A DNA stretch of 64,000 nucleotides from Sipunculus nudus (Eukaryota > Annelida > Sipuncula > Golfingiida > Sipunculidae), in contig CM049315.1 in assembly GCA_026874595.1 (NCBI GenBank), positions 74,348,401-74,412,400 of the forward strand, given 5' to 3'. Positions 42,801 to 57,800 of this stretch are shown here, in pieces. Within the stretch, counting starts at the first letter, position 1. Every line of letters begins with the position of its first letter. A model generated the notes under the pieces. That model did not search any database. It saw only the letters and a list, made by a program, of their open reading frames with translations, and was not told the origin of the DNA. Position numbers and translations under genes: made by a program.

Positions 42801-45800
42801 ACAAACTTGAGAAAGATTGTTCCAGGGATCATTTCTGTAAAATATTAGACAATTTGGCTGGGCAGTTTCGGAGAAGAAGATTTTTAAAGCTTTTTTAGCT
42901 TTTTCCCTATAAAATCTAAGAAAATGCAGTTAGAAAAAAAATAAACAAAATCCGATATAGTTTTTTTAATAACTGATTATTTGCAAAAAATTTGGTGATG
43001 CTAGCTCCTGCCATTTTCGAGATAGCTATGGTTAACGTACAGACGAAGCACGACGCACGACAGATGACGCCGCACCATCGCATAAGCTCACAGGTTCGCT
43101 AAAAATGAAAATATCATTAATATGTTTACCAAGGGTCAATCTCGGACAAGGAGTGCTAACAATAGCTTAAATGAGCATACCATTAAGAGAAATCATAATA
43201 TACAATTTTAGCTTACAGGTAATAGGTCAAAATAAGTGGAGTGGTGAAACCTATAGTTTACATAGTCACCAAAGTCATATAATCAACATGCGGTAAAGGA
43301 ATATACATCTTTTAAACAAACACACAATCAAACACTGCAATTAGGGAAGGAACGGAAAAGCGAGTATACCTAAGCGGCACTACCTGCAGCTTACACTGAA
43401 ATACCAGGTTCAGTATCAATATGCCCTTAAAATCTGATGCCCATGGCCCCAGCAATACCTGTGATATTCAGTAGAAGACAGAACATACATTTTATATCGT
43501 TAAAATTTGTGAATAGTAAAATTTAAGGATTCCATAAAGAAAACCAATTTTATACAACTGCCCCCATGCATTCATTCGAACAGAGACAGAAAACAAGGCC
43601 TGTCACTTATGTCATTTATTACAATGACACAATAACCAGTTGGCAGTGCCCAAATTAAATGTCATTCATACCAGGCATAGAAGTAAACAGAGTCTAAGAT
43701 TGCCTGAGTCAGGATATTAATATATACTGAAAATGGATAATGGCTTTTGCTCAATAACTCAGAAAATTTTGGCCACTGTGACCTACTTTTGATTTTAAAT
43801 AAAGTTCATATCTGGCTTCCAGAAAAAGAAAACAAGGCCTACAGGCCTAATGCGAACCTGTACATTTGGAAATACACCAGGTACAATGCTTCAATGCTTG
43901 ACCATTACTTCTCATGTATATGAACAATGCAAGTACTAAAACATTTTGACTAAGAAACAATTACACAAACATCACTGCTGAAATTCTGGCATGGGTGCAC
44001 ACAACACAAAGATGATTGTAGCTGGCACCAATTTTAGACTGATAAATCAAACCCATCCTGAAAATAAGCAGGGACACACGCTGTGCAAAAATTATTGTAA
44101 GTGGCACCACCAGTCTTGTATGTGACAAAGCTATTCGATATGTATATATATGCCTCATTTCAGGCTGATATATCAAATTCCTCTGTAGAAATAAGCAGGC
44201 ACATACACTGTGCAAAAGTCACTGTAGGTGGTGACACCTGTCTTGTGAACGAGAAAGCCATCAAAGACACATAGACAGGTCAAAATATCAGGCCAATACA
44301 TCAAAATTACCTTGAGTGTGATGCATGGGGCTGACCAGGCTTAGGTGAGAAAGGCAGTTGCCCCCGAGTGAACTGTGACAAATTTGCTAGCTCAGGCTAC
44401 TGCATGAGTGAACCCATGACCTGCACCTGGCTAGACTGAGTGAACTCTTGACCTGTTGCATAATCTGACACAGTTGGCAGTCTGCCAAAGCTATAAATAG
44501 ATCAAGGCTGAACTTTGGTGCCAAATCTGATGCAGTGGGCAGCCTGCTAACACTATAAATAGAATGCAGCTACTGCACTGAGTGAACTCCTGACCCATAC
44601 CTGGCTGCACTGAGTGAACTCTTGACCTGTTGCCTAATCTGATACAGTTGGCAGTCTGCCAAAGCTATAAATAGATCTAGACTGACCTCTAGCCTATTGC
44701 CAAGTCTAAAATAGTAGCCACACCATTGCATAAGCTCATGCAGGGGCCCTGCCCAGAGGGGCATGACACCCACGAGGTGATCACATGGTGCCCATGAGGT
44801 GTTCACATGTCGCCCATGAGGTGATCACATGTCACCCATGAGGTGATCACATGCCTTGTGCTTGGCTGCACTGATTGTACTCTTGACCTATATCTGGCTG
44901 CACTGAATGAACTCTTGATCTATTGCCAAATCTGAAACAGTTGGCAATTTCTTAACCTATGTAAATATACAGACACAATCTTGGCCTGTTGGCAAATCTG
45001 TTTACACATACTGAAAGACTTTGGCTAAAATGCTTTTTTTCAAGCTGAAATATTCATAAACTCTTTATCAAAATATCTGGAAAAATAAAAGATTCAGTTC
45101 TTTCATTGTTAAAGGTCCAATTATTCTGCCAAAAATCATTCAAGTAAACTTGAACAAAGGCCACCTAAGAATAATTTTTGTGCCATGTAACAGAAGTTAT
45201 AATTGAAACAATAATTTTGTAGAAGAACAGTTTTGCAGTCCTCAGTTTGAGTTAGACATAATAATGGCCATAAGACCAACTTACGTTTTTCTGATATGAT
45301 TGAAAGAACCATGTCCTTATGATAATTCTTTTGAAAAATTGAACGTTTCAACTTGACTGTTTCATCATAAACATTTTAAGCTGAAAGAGGCTACAATTAT
45401 GAGGTTTTTGCCCATAAAAAACAGGTCAATGTAGGTGGCAAATCAAAAACTGCAACTTCAAATATGAGTCATGTGACCAACATTTGCACAATACTTGGTA
45501 ATGCTAGCTTCTGTCGTTTCTGAGATAACTATGTCAGTATGCTTACTTGGCCAAATGACCGTTCACATTCATTTAACTCCACTAAAATTCATCAAATGGA
45601 AACCATTTGAACAAACTTGAGAGTGCTTGCCTCTGGGATAATTTCTGTAAAATATTGAACAATTTGGCTGGACCGTTTACAAGAAGACTTTTAAAGGTTT
45701 TTCAGCTTTTCCCCTATAAAATCTAAGTAAATGCAGATAGCAAGAAACATAAGCTGAATCCCACAACATTTGATATGTGACAGATAATTGCATAAAATCT

Positions 45801-48800
45801 GGGGATGGTAGCTCCTGCAATTCCTGAGAAATCATGGGTTGATATACAGATGACCAATGACCCCCGTACAAAAAAAGGTCAATGTAGGTGGCGCCACCAA
45901 TACCTGAATTTCATATATGACTATTATGACCAACACTGGCATAAAATCTGGTGATGATAGCTCTGGCCGTTTCTGAGATTGTCATTTTAGTATGCTTTTT
46001 TGGACAGATGACTAGTTTCAACTTCCTGTAATACGGCCAAAATTCACATTGAACCATTTGAACCATTTGAACAAACTTGAGAGAGATGGTATAAAAGATT
46101 ATTTCTGTGAAATATTGAACAAATTGGCTTGACCGTTTCAGAGGAAAAGTTTTTTAAAGGTTTTTTTAGCTTTTTCTCTATAAAATCTAAGAAAATGCAG
46201 ATTTTTTTTCAGATGGCTAAGTTTTTGCATTAAATTTCATGATGCTAGCTCCAGTCGTTTTCGAAATAGTACGGGTTAACGTATACCTGTGATTGTAAAC
46301 ATTACCTGGCATGAGGAATATCTAAATCATAAATCTACATTTTTAAAAGTTTTTAAAAAACATTCTTGTTAATATTAACCAAAGATAACCTGAAATCTAT
46401 ATGTCTGGAGGCATGATGTAACGAATGCTGATAAAGTGGTGCCAGGCTAGATGTATCTGCTTCACACAGCTAACATATATGGTAAAATGACTCAATTCAA
46501 TCTTTATTATTCAGCCAAAATTCATTCTTTGGAACCATAAAAGACAATTATTATAAGAATTATTATGGGGATTATTCTTGTAAAATATTAAACAAATTGG
46601 CCTCAGTGGCGTCAGTCAAAATACGTTTTGCAGGTTTATAACTCGTATGGGAAAATACAGCAAAATGGCTAAGTTAAGGTTCCAGTAAATCAGCCAAAAA
46701 TCACTGAACCATAACCATTTGAACAAACTTGAATTATTAACATCTAAGGATAATTAATGTATGAGATTTAAGAATTTGGCCCAGTGGTTTTTGAGAAGAA
46801 GATCTTTGTAGCAACTGAGCTAAAATGGGCTGTTATGGCATATGACTAAATTCAGCTTCCCATAACTCAGTCAAAAGTCACTGAACTGAGACCATTTGAA
46901 CAAACTTCAGAAAGCATTACCCTAGGATCATTTCTGTGCGATATTAAACAATTTGGCCAAATGGTTTCAGAGAAGAAGTTTTTTGCAGCTGTCAGTATGA
47001 TATGGGCACTGATGACCCCCGTTCAAAAAAGGCTGATGCAGGTGGCGCCACCAATACCTGAATTTCAGACATGACTCATGTGACCAACATTGGCATAAAA
47101 TTTGGTGATGACAGCTCCAGCCGTTTCTAAGATTGTAATTTTAGTATGCTTTTTTGGTCAGATGACTAAGTTCAACTAGCTGTAACTCGGCAAAAAAAAT
47201 CACTGAACTTAAACCATTCGAACAAACTTGAGGGAGATTGTTCCAGGGATCATTTCTGTGAAATATTGGATAATTTGGCTGAACAGTTTCAGAGAAGAAG
47301 ATTTTCAAAGTTTTTTTAGCTTTTTCTCTATAAAATCTAAGAAAATGCAGTTAGCCAAAAAATAAGCAAAATCCGATAGTTTTTTAGATGACTAATTTTT
47401 TGCAGAAAATTTCTTGATGCTAACTCTTGCCATTTTCAAGATGGTATGGGTTAACGTACAGACGCTGGACGACGGCCAAGGGACGCCGGACGACGCCACA
47501 CCATCGCATAAGCTCACAAGTTCGCTAAAAATTTGGCCATATGATTTCAGAGAAGAAGTTTTTTGTAGCAGTCAGTATGATACGGGCACTGATGACACCG
47601 TACAATAAAGGCCGATGCAGGTGGCGCCACCAATACCTCAATTTCAGATATGACTCATGTGACCAACATTGGCATAAAATTTGGTGATGATAGCTCAAGC
47701 CTTTTCTGCGATTGTAATCTTACTATGCTTTTTTGGACAGATGACTAAGTTCAATTTCCTGTAACTCGGCCAAAAATCACTGAACTTAAACCATTCGAAC
47801 AAACTTGAGAGAGATTGTTCCAGGAATCATTTCTGTGGAATATTGAACAATTTGGCTGAACAGTTTCGGAGAAGAAGATTTTTAAAGCTTTTTTAGCTTT
47901 TTCCCAATAAAATCTAAGAAAATGCAGTTAGCCAAAAAATAAGCAAAATCTGAAAGAGTTTTTTAGATGACTAATTTTTTGCATAAAATTGCGTGATGCT
48001 TACTCTTGCCGTTTCCAAGATAGTATGGGTTAATGTACAAACGACGAATGAGGACAACGCCACACCACCGCATAAGCTTACAGGTTCGCTAAAAATAGGA
48101 TAAGAATGCAGCAAAAACTTGTCATTCAAGTTGGTGGAAGAAAATATCTACCAAACACAGTCATTACATAAAACTTAGATATACATCTGAAAACCCATCT
48201 GTACCATAAGAGACCATTTTGTCATTCACACCCGAGACCACAGACAAATCATGTAGCAACATCTTAATGGTCACTTCTGCAACAAGTTTTCTTATTCTTA
48301 AAGAAATTATTTATGTCAATTTTTTGGCTGTCCCCACTTGCCATTAGAAGATTTGCTCAGAGGTTACTGTTCTCATGTACAATAGCTTTAAATATAAATT
48401 TAAGGTGGCATCTGTGACAAAATCCCACTGAATTAAAATCAATCGAAAATCCATTTAAAATTAATATTAGATCCATGAAGTATATATTATTATAGTGTAG
48501 TGTCCTTTCTGACAGTATATATATTGAAGAAATTAACATATATATTCATATGAAATTTTTTTAAAATTTTAAATTTTTAAATGGTACATTATTTTAAGCA
48601 AAACCATTTTTCCTGTCTGATATTTCTTTCATGTTTGAAAATGAATTTTATTTTTTTTATTGAATCAGTATAAATAAATCAATTTTAAGTTAGAAAGAAA
48701 CATGATGTAAAAACAAACGTATAACTTCATATGAAAATGAATTAAATTTTATAAATACATATACCATTAGAAAGAGCTCTGTGCAAGAATGAAAATTATA

Positions 48801-51800
48801 TAAACATTATGGGTCTGATATGCCTTTGTTCTGATTTTAACTTTAGGGTTTTATGCCTGGGATGTTTCCTTAAATCAAACCATCTTTTATGAACAGTCAT
48901 GAATCAGACAGTTCTGACATCAGTGTCTGGCATGAAGGGTTATCATCCTCAGATGGTTTATCCTTTCTCAGCCTCTGAATCAGTCTGACATCGTAAATCT
49001 TAGTAGAAACTCTTCCCTGGACTCAATTTCCCATACAGCAGCTTTTATGTCTTGTCATTTAACAGTGCTGTCTAGCAAAATGCAGAAACAAAAACAAATT
49101 ATTCTGACCTTTTATCCATACTCTTTCCAGAGCATACCACATCTCATGTGAAAATAACAAATTAGGCCCAGTTTGACTTTTGGCTGGTCAGCCGTTTCGC
49201 AATGAAAACTAATAACCCATTCTTACCTGAAGTGAATCTGATATAAGGCAAAATGACAATGATTATATAAACAGGTCCCCTGTAAAATATAAACCCTCTG
49301 TTATCTGAATACCAGTGAGAATTTCTCAATCTGCACACCATTAACCTTGTGTCTTAATCTGACAATAAAAATCCATGAAGATGTAACAGATACATCATCT
49401 TATTCTCAGCATCCCTAGACTCATCCTGAGTCTCTGTTGAATACAAATCATCCCCTCCCTTGCCCATCCAACCATACGCCATCAGACTCATCTATCTTAC
49501 AAAATTCCATTCTGGGAATACAATCCCTGCTAACGCCTGCCTGACCACTCGTAAAAAGCCAAAAAGTATGACTCTCTTTTAGTCCAATCACTACAGAGTA
49601 ATGCAATTTGTGTTGTTTATACAAAATTATTATTCATGAAGGAAATTATGTTTTGTGAATGTTTTCCATTAGATCTTGTATGCAAGACATAGCATGTCTC
49701 AGTCCATTTAGTAAAGGATTGATTTTCATTCTAGTTTTACTGAGGCTCCATAATGGAACCATGCAATAAGAAACAGATTTAATCTAGACATAAACTGGCT
49801 TATAAGCCGGCCTCCTATCTACACATTTTTTGCGGCTAGTTTTTTCTAGCCGGAAAATTAGTATGCTCCGCAGATGTGAGGGTCCTGCAGGGTGGACTTT
49901 TTTTAAAAATCTGGCTGGAAAAAACTGGCTGCAAAAATCCTTGAAAATGTCACCGATTTCTGGCCCATTTAATATCAGGCAGAAAAAAATAGTAGATATG
50001 ATGATGGAACCTAAAAATCAAATGATTGGTATATCATTCTTTATATCATTCCTGATGCAAATAACAATCCTGGTGACAAATTCAGAAGTGACCAAAATGA
50101 CCAGAAAAATCTGGTAACCTGCATGCACAATCAGTAGGTGTGCAGGTACTCCCTGGCTGGCAGGACTTGTAGATTTTACCATCCTCTATAAAAAAAAATT
50201 GGCCGCGAAAAAATTGGTATGTGGGAGGTCGCTTTATATATATATTTAAATGTGCCCCACCTCCTCATGGAATCATGTTTTCCAAGAGACCTGCCATGCT
50301 ACAGACAGATGTTTCTAAAAGTCAAAATCCCAAACATACAACATTGACTGCTCTGAAAACTTCCTGACAATTTTGGCTGAATATATAAAATTCTTATTCA
50401 TGAGAAAAATGATGTTTTCCATTAGATCTTGTATTCAGAATCTAGCTTGTCTTAGGTCATCAAGTACACTAATTGATTTTTATTTTGGTTTTACTGTCGA
50501 CACCATAATGGAACCAGAGTAAAACAAACAGACTAGAACTACCCGGTAAGCTTACAGGAATATTTAAATTAAAGCCATGTTACCCAAAAGAATGTTTATT
50601 TTAACTAAGTACTGCAGACACATGTTTCTGAGACTGAATATACCTAAACACGCAACATTTACAGTCAAAAACATCCTGATGACATTTAAAAGCAGCTTAT
50701 AAATATTCATACATCATGAATATTTATAAACACTCAGCAAGCAATTTCCAAGGCTTGTCAAAAACCGTGCATTGCCTGGTTTAAAATTCATGTTTTGAAA
50801 CAATCACCAGAATTTAAGCAGTACAATTTGGGGTCTACTTATGCTAAATCCTCTATGGAGACATTTTCACTGCATTAAATTTAGGACTAATTTAAATAGG
50901 TGGCACTGCATCCTTGAGCAAACAAGGAGGAAGGATAAAACTGAGCTGACAAGCATGACAGTATGGGCTAACAGTCACAGCAGAAATCATCTGAAAACCA
51001 AACTGAGATTAACTTCAGATGTAATATTGACCTTTGACCTTCTGACAAAGTTGACAGTGTTCTTCCCTTAGTCATGGGTTACATACATGTGAATACTAAA
51101 AACTATCATGACTGGCCATTACGGCTAGGTTGTACATGAGAAGAATATAATATCTAAGGGTCACCAGTTATTAAACCCCTCTGAAAACTTGGTGGAAACA
51201 ACCTGTATTTCAAACTAAAGGGACACATACACAATACTTTCAAATTTATTGTACACAAAAATGGTAAAGAGGAAGTATAATTGGGGGAGGGTGGGGGGAC
51301 AAAATGAACACATCAGTTGTCAGGAAACCAGATAAAACCACAGATAATAAACTGATATCATTGATTTAATTTTGCAGTCATCAGCAACTGATGAAACTAG
51401 ACATGATCAATAAACATACAAGGTTTTAGGAGACTAGGTCAAACAACAGCTGAGAAACTGATACCATTGCTGCCATTTGATGGTCTAAAAATAGAGAGAA
51501 AATGAGTAAAATTTAAACAAGGCCTACAGGTTTTATGCGAACCTGTGCATTAGGAAATACACCAAGTATAATGCTTCAATGTTGGACCATTACTTTTCAT
51601 GTATATATGAACAATGCAAGTACTAAACATTTGAATAAGAAACAATTACACAAACATCACTACTGAAATTCTGGCATGGATGCACACAACACAAAAATGA
51701 TTGTAGCTGGCACCACCAGTCAAAGCTATCAGAGATATATAAATATGCCCAATTTCAGAATGATATATCAAACCCCTCCTGAGAAATAAGCAGGGACACA

Positions 51801-54800
51801 TACTATGCAAAAATTACTGTAGGTGGCACCACCAGTCTTGTATACGACAAAGTTATTCGATAAGTATAAATATTCCCAATTTCAGGCTGATATATCAAAT
51901 TCCTCTGTAGAAATAAGCAAGCACATACACTGTGCAAAAGTCATTTTAGGTGGCGACACCTATCTAGTGAACGAGAAAGCCATCAAAGACACATACACAG
52001 TTCAAAATATCAGGCCAATACATCAAACTTACCTTGAGTCTGATGCATGGGGCTGACCAGACTTAGGTGAAAAAGGCAGTTACCCCGAGTGAACTGTGAC
52101 AAATTGCTGGCTCAGGCTACTGCATTGAGTGAACTCATGACCTGCACCTGGCTAAACTGAGTGAACTTCTGACCTGTACCTGGCTGCACTGAGTGAACTC
52201 TGGACCTGTTGCATAATCTGACACAGCTGGCAGTCTGCCAAAGCTATAAATAGATCCAGGCTGAACTTTAGTGCCAAATCTGATGCAGTGGCTAGTCTGC
52301 CAACGCTATAAATAAAATGCAGCTACTGCACTGAGTGAACTCCTGACCTATATCTGGCTGCACTGAGTGAACTCTTGACCTATTGCCTAATCTGATACAG
52401 TTGGCAGTCTGCTAAAGCTATAAATAGATTCAGACTGACTTTTGGCCTGTTGCCAAATCTGAAATAGTAGCCACACCATTGCATATGCTCACAGATTGGC
52501 TCCACATGCAGCCCTGAGGGGCATGACACACATAGGTGATCACATGCTACCTATGAGGTGATCACATGCTACCTATAAGGTGATCACATGGTGCCCATGA
52601 GGTGTTCACATGTTACCCATGAGGTGTTCACATGCCTTGTGCTTGGCTGCAATGATTGAACTCTTGACCTATATCTTGCTGCACTGGATGAACTCTTGAT
52701 CTGTTGCCAAATCTTAAATAGTAGGCAGTTTCTCAATATATTTAAAGATACAGACACAATCTTGGACTGTTGGTAAATATGTTTACACATACTGAAAGAC
52801 TTTGGCTAAAATGCTTTTTTTCAAGCTGACATATTTTTAAATTTTTTACCAAAATATCTAGAATAATAAAAGATGCAGTACTTTCATTGTCAAAGGTCCA
52901 ATAATTCTGCCAAAAATCATTCAAGTAAACTTGAACAAAGGCCACCTAAGTATAATTTTTGTGCAATGTTACAGAAGTTATAAATGAAACAATAATTTTG
53001 TAGAAGAACACTATTGCAGTCTTCAGTTTGAAATAGACATAATAATGGCCATAAGACCAACTTAAGCTTTTCACGACTCAACCAAAAATCAACAAACTCA
53101 ATCTATTCTGATATGACTGAAAGAACCATGTCCTAGGATAATTCTTTTGAAAAACTGAACGATTCAACTTGACAGTTTCATCATAAACATTTTAAGCTGA
53201 AAGAGGCTACAATTTTGAGGTTTTTGCCCATAAAAAACAGCTCAATGTAGGCAGCACCACAAAATCTGCAACTTCAAATATGAGTCATGTGACAAACATT
53301 TGCACAATACTTGGTAATGCTAGCTTATGTCATTTCTGAGATTACCATGTCAGTATGCTTACCTGGCCAAATGACTAAGTTCAAATTTGTGTAACTCTGC
53401 TTAAATTGATCAAATGCAAACCATTTGGACAAACTTGAGAGGGTTTCCCTCTGGTATCATTTCTGTAAAATATTGAACAATTTGGCTGGACTGTTTACAA
53501 GAAGAAGACTTTTAAAGGTTTTTCAGCTTTTTCCCTATAAAATCTAAGCAAATGCAGATAGCAAAAAATAAGCTGAATCCCATAAAATTTGATATGTGAC
53601 AGATTATTGCACAAAATCTGGGGATGGCAGCTCCTGCTATTCCTGAGAAATTATGGGTTAAGGTACAGATGACCAATGAATTCATTACAAAAAAAGGTCA
53701 ATGAAGGCGGTGCCACCAATACTTGAATTTCATACATGACTAATGTGACCAACACTGGCATAAAATTTGATGATGATAGTTCCAGCTGTTTCTGAGATTG
53801 TCGTATTAGTATGCTTTTTTTGACAGATGACTAAGTTCAACTTCTTGAAACTCACCGAACTTAAACCATTCAAACATACTTGAGAGAGATTGTTCCAGGA
53901 ATCATTTCTTTGAAATATTGGACAATTTGGCTGAACAGTTTTGGAGAAGAAGATTTTTAAAGCTTTTTTAGCTTTTTCCCTATAAAATCTAAGAAAATGC
54001 AGTTAGCCAAAAAATAAGCAAAATCCAATAGAGTTTTTTAGATAACTAATTTTTTTGCATAAAATTTCGTGATGCTAACTCTTGCTGTTTTTAAGATAGT
54101 ATGGGTTAACATACAGATGACGGACAACGGCCAAAAGACGACAGACGACAGCACAACGCATGAGCTCAAAGGTTCCCTAAAAATACAGATGGTTTTATCA
54201 GTATTTAGCAGCTGATGAAACTGTATATGATCAATATAAGCAAAGCAAGAAACATGGCAATCCATGTATTAATTATTGAGATAATGGACAGTTTATATTA
54301 AATTTTAAATTAATGTGGGGTGCAGGAACAAGCCCCATTAATCAGAGGATATAAGTTGCAATGACCTGGCGACCTAATTTCAGGTTTGCAAGGAGATTCT
54401 TAAGGACCTCTATGAATGTAAAGTTGGAAGTTTCTAGGTCCAACCATTGCAATTTGAGATCTGTTCACAGACAACCAGATGGCCAGACAGCATGAACAAT
54501 GATGGACATAGAATGATCCATGTCGCTTGGATGACTTACAGTCAGCTGAACTGAATATATGAATAAAAGAACAACTTAGTCACGACCCTGCTTGAAAATC
54601 ATCTGTCTGTCCATCTGTCTGTCTGCAAATTCATTTCCCTAATAACTCCGGTTTGGGTTGCCATATGGATTTTCAACTTATCTTATGTATGGCCCACCAC
54701 TAAAGCAAGAACTCTTTTGATTTTGAGGTCATGAGGTCAAAGGTCAAGGTCACAGGACCCACTTCTTTAAAAAGATTGTGGATGCATTTTAATCTAAACT

Positions 54801-57800
54801 GTTCATCATAAAACCATCAATCTTGTACATAAAGCTCACCTGCCTAAAGGAGAATAAATCCACTTTAAAGCGACATATGGATTTCAAACTTTACTTATTT
54901 ATGGCTTACCAAAAAGTAAGACCCTTTAGACCTTTAGACTTTGGGGTGATGAGGTCAAAGGTAAAGGTCACAAGCTCCACATCTTTAAAAAGATATTGAA
55001 TGCATTTTAAGTCAAATTTTCCATCCAAGACCTTCTATCTTGCACATATAGCTAAAATGCCGATAGCGGAAGATCCCTTTCGATTTTGGGGTCACAAGCT
55101 CAAAGGTCAAGGTCACAGGAAACATCTGTCCAAAAACTGGTTTCAGGATGATAACTCAAGTTTGAACTGACATATGCATTTTAAACTTGACTTATTAATT
55201 CACCCTTCCCTAATGTAACAGTCATTTTGAGTCAGGGGTCATGAGGTCACAGGTGAAGGTCACAGGACCCACATCTTTAATAAGATTGTGGAGGCATTAT
55301 AAACATCTTTCATCTTTCACTTTTGTATTACCTAACAATAAGGGAAGAACCATCTTGATTTTGACATCACAAATTCAAAGATCAATGTCACAGGACCACC
55401 TTACTGAATTTTATGCTGACCCGGCTTATATTTTGATACATCAGTGGTCATTATGTCCCTGCTGCTTGGGATGCTCCACTCCTACACCTTCCCACACAAC
55501 TATCACTGATTCAAACCATCATATACTTGTTCAGTTGTTTAAATCCTGATCTTGATCAGTTCCCTCTGTCTCACTCAGCCCACACAGGAATTCTATGTGC
55601 CTTTTGTGAGGCCCTTGACTAGCACCCTCTGACATTACGGCCAGATCCCTGCCATGCCAGAAGGAGGACCCTAACTGAGTCATGTTTGTCACAGCTACTT
55701 CTTGACCTGTCAGTATTCTGGTTATACATGAATTTAAGGTTGAATTCTTCATCTTTTGTCAGTCTGTTTTGGTGTCTTTATCTTTATATCTTGAAGATAA
55801 AGTACCATTTCTTCACTCTTTTTCCCTGCCCAGTGGATCATCTTTACTGTCCACTTAATGCTGGCAGCCAGGCATAAACGATAACCTTGCTACAGGAACA
55901 TACATAGGAAAATATACTGTTTTTTGTTCACAAGGGTTTTCAATTTGTGATATTCATGAAAGAAAAATCATTGTGAATTTATAACCTTAGTGAATAAGAT
56001 GCCCCATCTATACAGAGGTGAAGAGCGTTTATACCGTGGCCTCCTTGTTGTCTGGTGTACAGGATCCATCAGGTCAAAAGACTGATATTATAAACAATAT
56101 GGGATATTTTATATTAGTTGCTTAAAATGGCAACATATTGATCTCATTTGGTGTACTTCATAAATAATTAAAATTTTGCAGGAATATGAAATAATTCAAA
56201 TAATAAATGCTACACTCTGTGTAAATTACTGTATGGCCAGATTAAGAAAAATGGAATATACACAAACTGCTGGCAAATTGAAAATTGCAAACATTAACCA
56301 TGGCAAAATGAAGCCAACCATAGTATTCTTCCAGACAGATATAATTTTTCTCAGAAATCATTTAACTCTGTTTAAGAACAACTGACGGCAAAGTAATATC
56401 ATATACTTATTTTTTTAATCTGACAACTTATTCTGTTTTACTGCAAACTTGACTTGCATCAAATTTCAACACCTTGTCCACCTATAATAATAAAATTGAC
56501 ATAATCTGATGGTTTCCATGTGTCCGTGGAGCATTTATTTGACCGGTTGATAACCTGGGCTCTCCATTCTATTATATAAACAGACCCCCTGGAGCCCCTC
56601 AAGTCTTTAGTGACACTTTTGGCCTTGCAGAGATCATAAGAACAAGACAGATAAGGACTGTGTTACATTTACCCTATGTCTCATTTTATTTCTATTAGTA
56701 ACCTGAAACAATCTGTAGCATTCTGCAGGAATGCTAGCACCATATTGGCCCTCTACCATTAGTGTCTAGCCAGCTTTCATACTGTCAGAGTGCTGTTACA
56801 TCTTCCACTGATGCTCCATGAGAATGCAAATATTTTCATCATATTTTAGAACACCTCATGGCCTACAAGTATATGCTGTAATTTGACATAAACTAGACCA
56901 ATCATTAGCTTTTTACTATACTTTATAACGACACCTACCATGCATGTGCAAGAAAGAGTCTGTTTTACTAAGCATTAGGTGATTCCCCTGGCAAGTTTGT
57001 TGAATTTCTGACTGCATGAATACTAGCAGGGCTCACCATGTTACTGGATAGCAGGCACATTTTAAGCATTACAGGAAATGACTTGTTACCACAGAGACAG
57101 GTTTTCAGATTGGTTTGTGAGTTCACATGCATTATTTTGGGTTAATTCATCACTCTGTTCAAGCTCAAAGTGAAGATTATAGGCTGTTAACCACAATATT
57201 ATTGCAACAGGATGGATGACTTGCAGTACATTCTTCCATAAGGCTTGTATCATGACCCGAGTAAGGCTTACCAGCCCTAAATAATGCCTACTGAGTTGTG
57301 TAATAACGGCTATGTCGGAACTATTATTAATTTAAGTACATCACCAGCTGAAACCTGACATCCACCAGTGTTGGTTCATGATGGATCACCAGAGAGTCAT
57401 AATTATGTAATCAAAATGTTGTAATTTAAACTTTGTTTCTCCATATTTGCCAGACTGCTTTGTTAAGTCATCATCAAATATTTATTTAAATGTGAGCATT
57501 TCATAATCACTGCTAAAATCTGATGAAAGAAAATCACAGATTGGGCTCTAGCACCCGTACTGGACTTCAGATGGGTCTGTAATCTGAGAGGTCTGGAGCC
57601 CTCATAAGCACCAATTGTTGCTGTGAATTTAAGAAAAAAACAAGCATATTCCCTTTGAGTTATTGTGGGCAAAAGAAAAACACTGATTGTACTTTGGCAC
57701 TGATAGACAGATGCCGTGAAAACTACAGGGCAAGTGGGGACCTATTCAATGAAATGAAACTAAATATTTCATTCTCTATTGCCAGGATCTTTGTAATCTC

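Noticed and set aside
49830-50117. 95-codon plus-strand frame
   Set aside because: It is contained in a 438-bp inverted-repeat element and has no recognisable domain.
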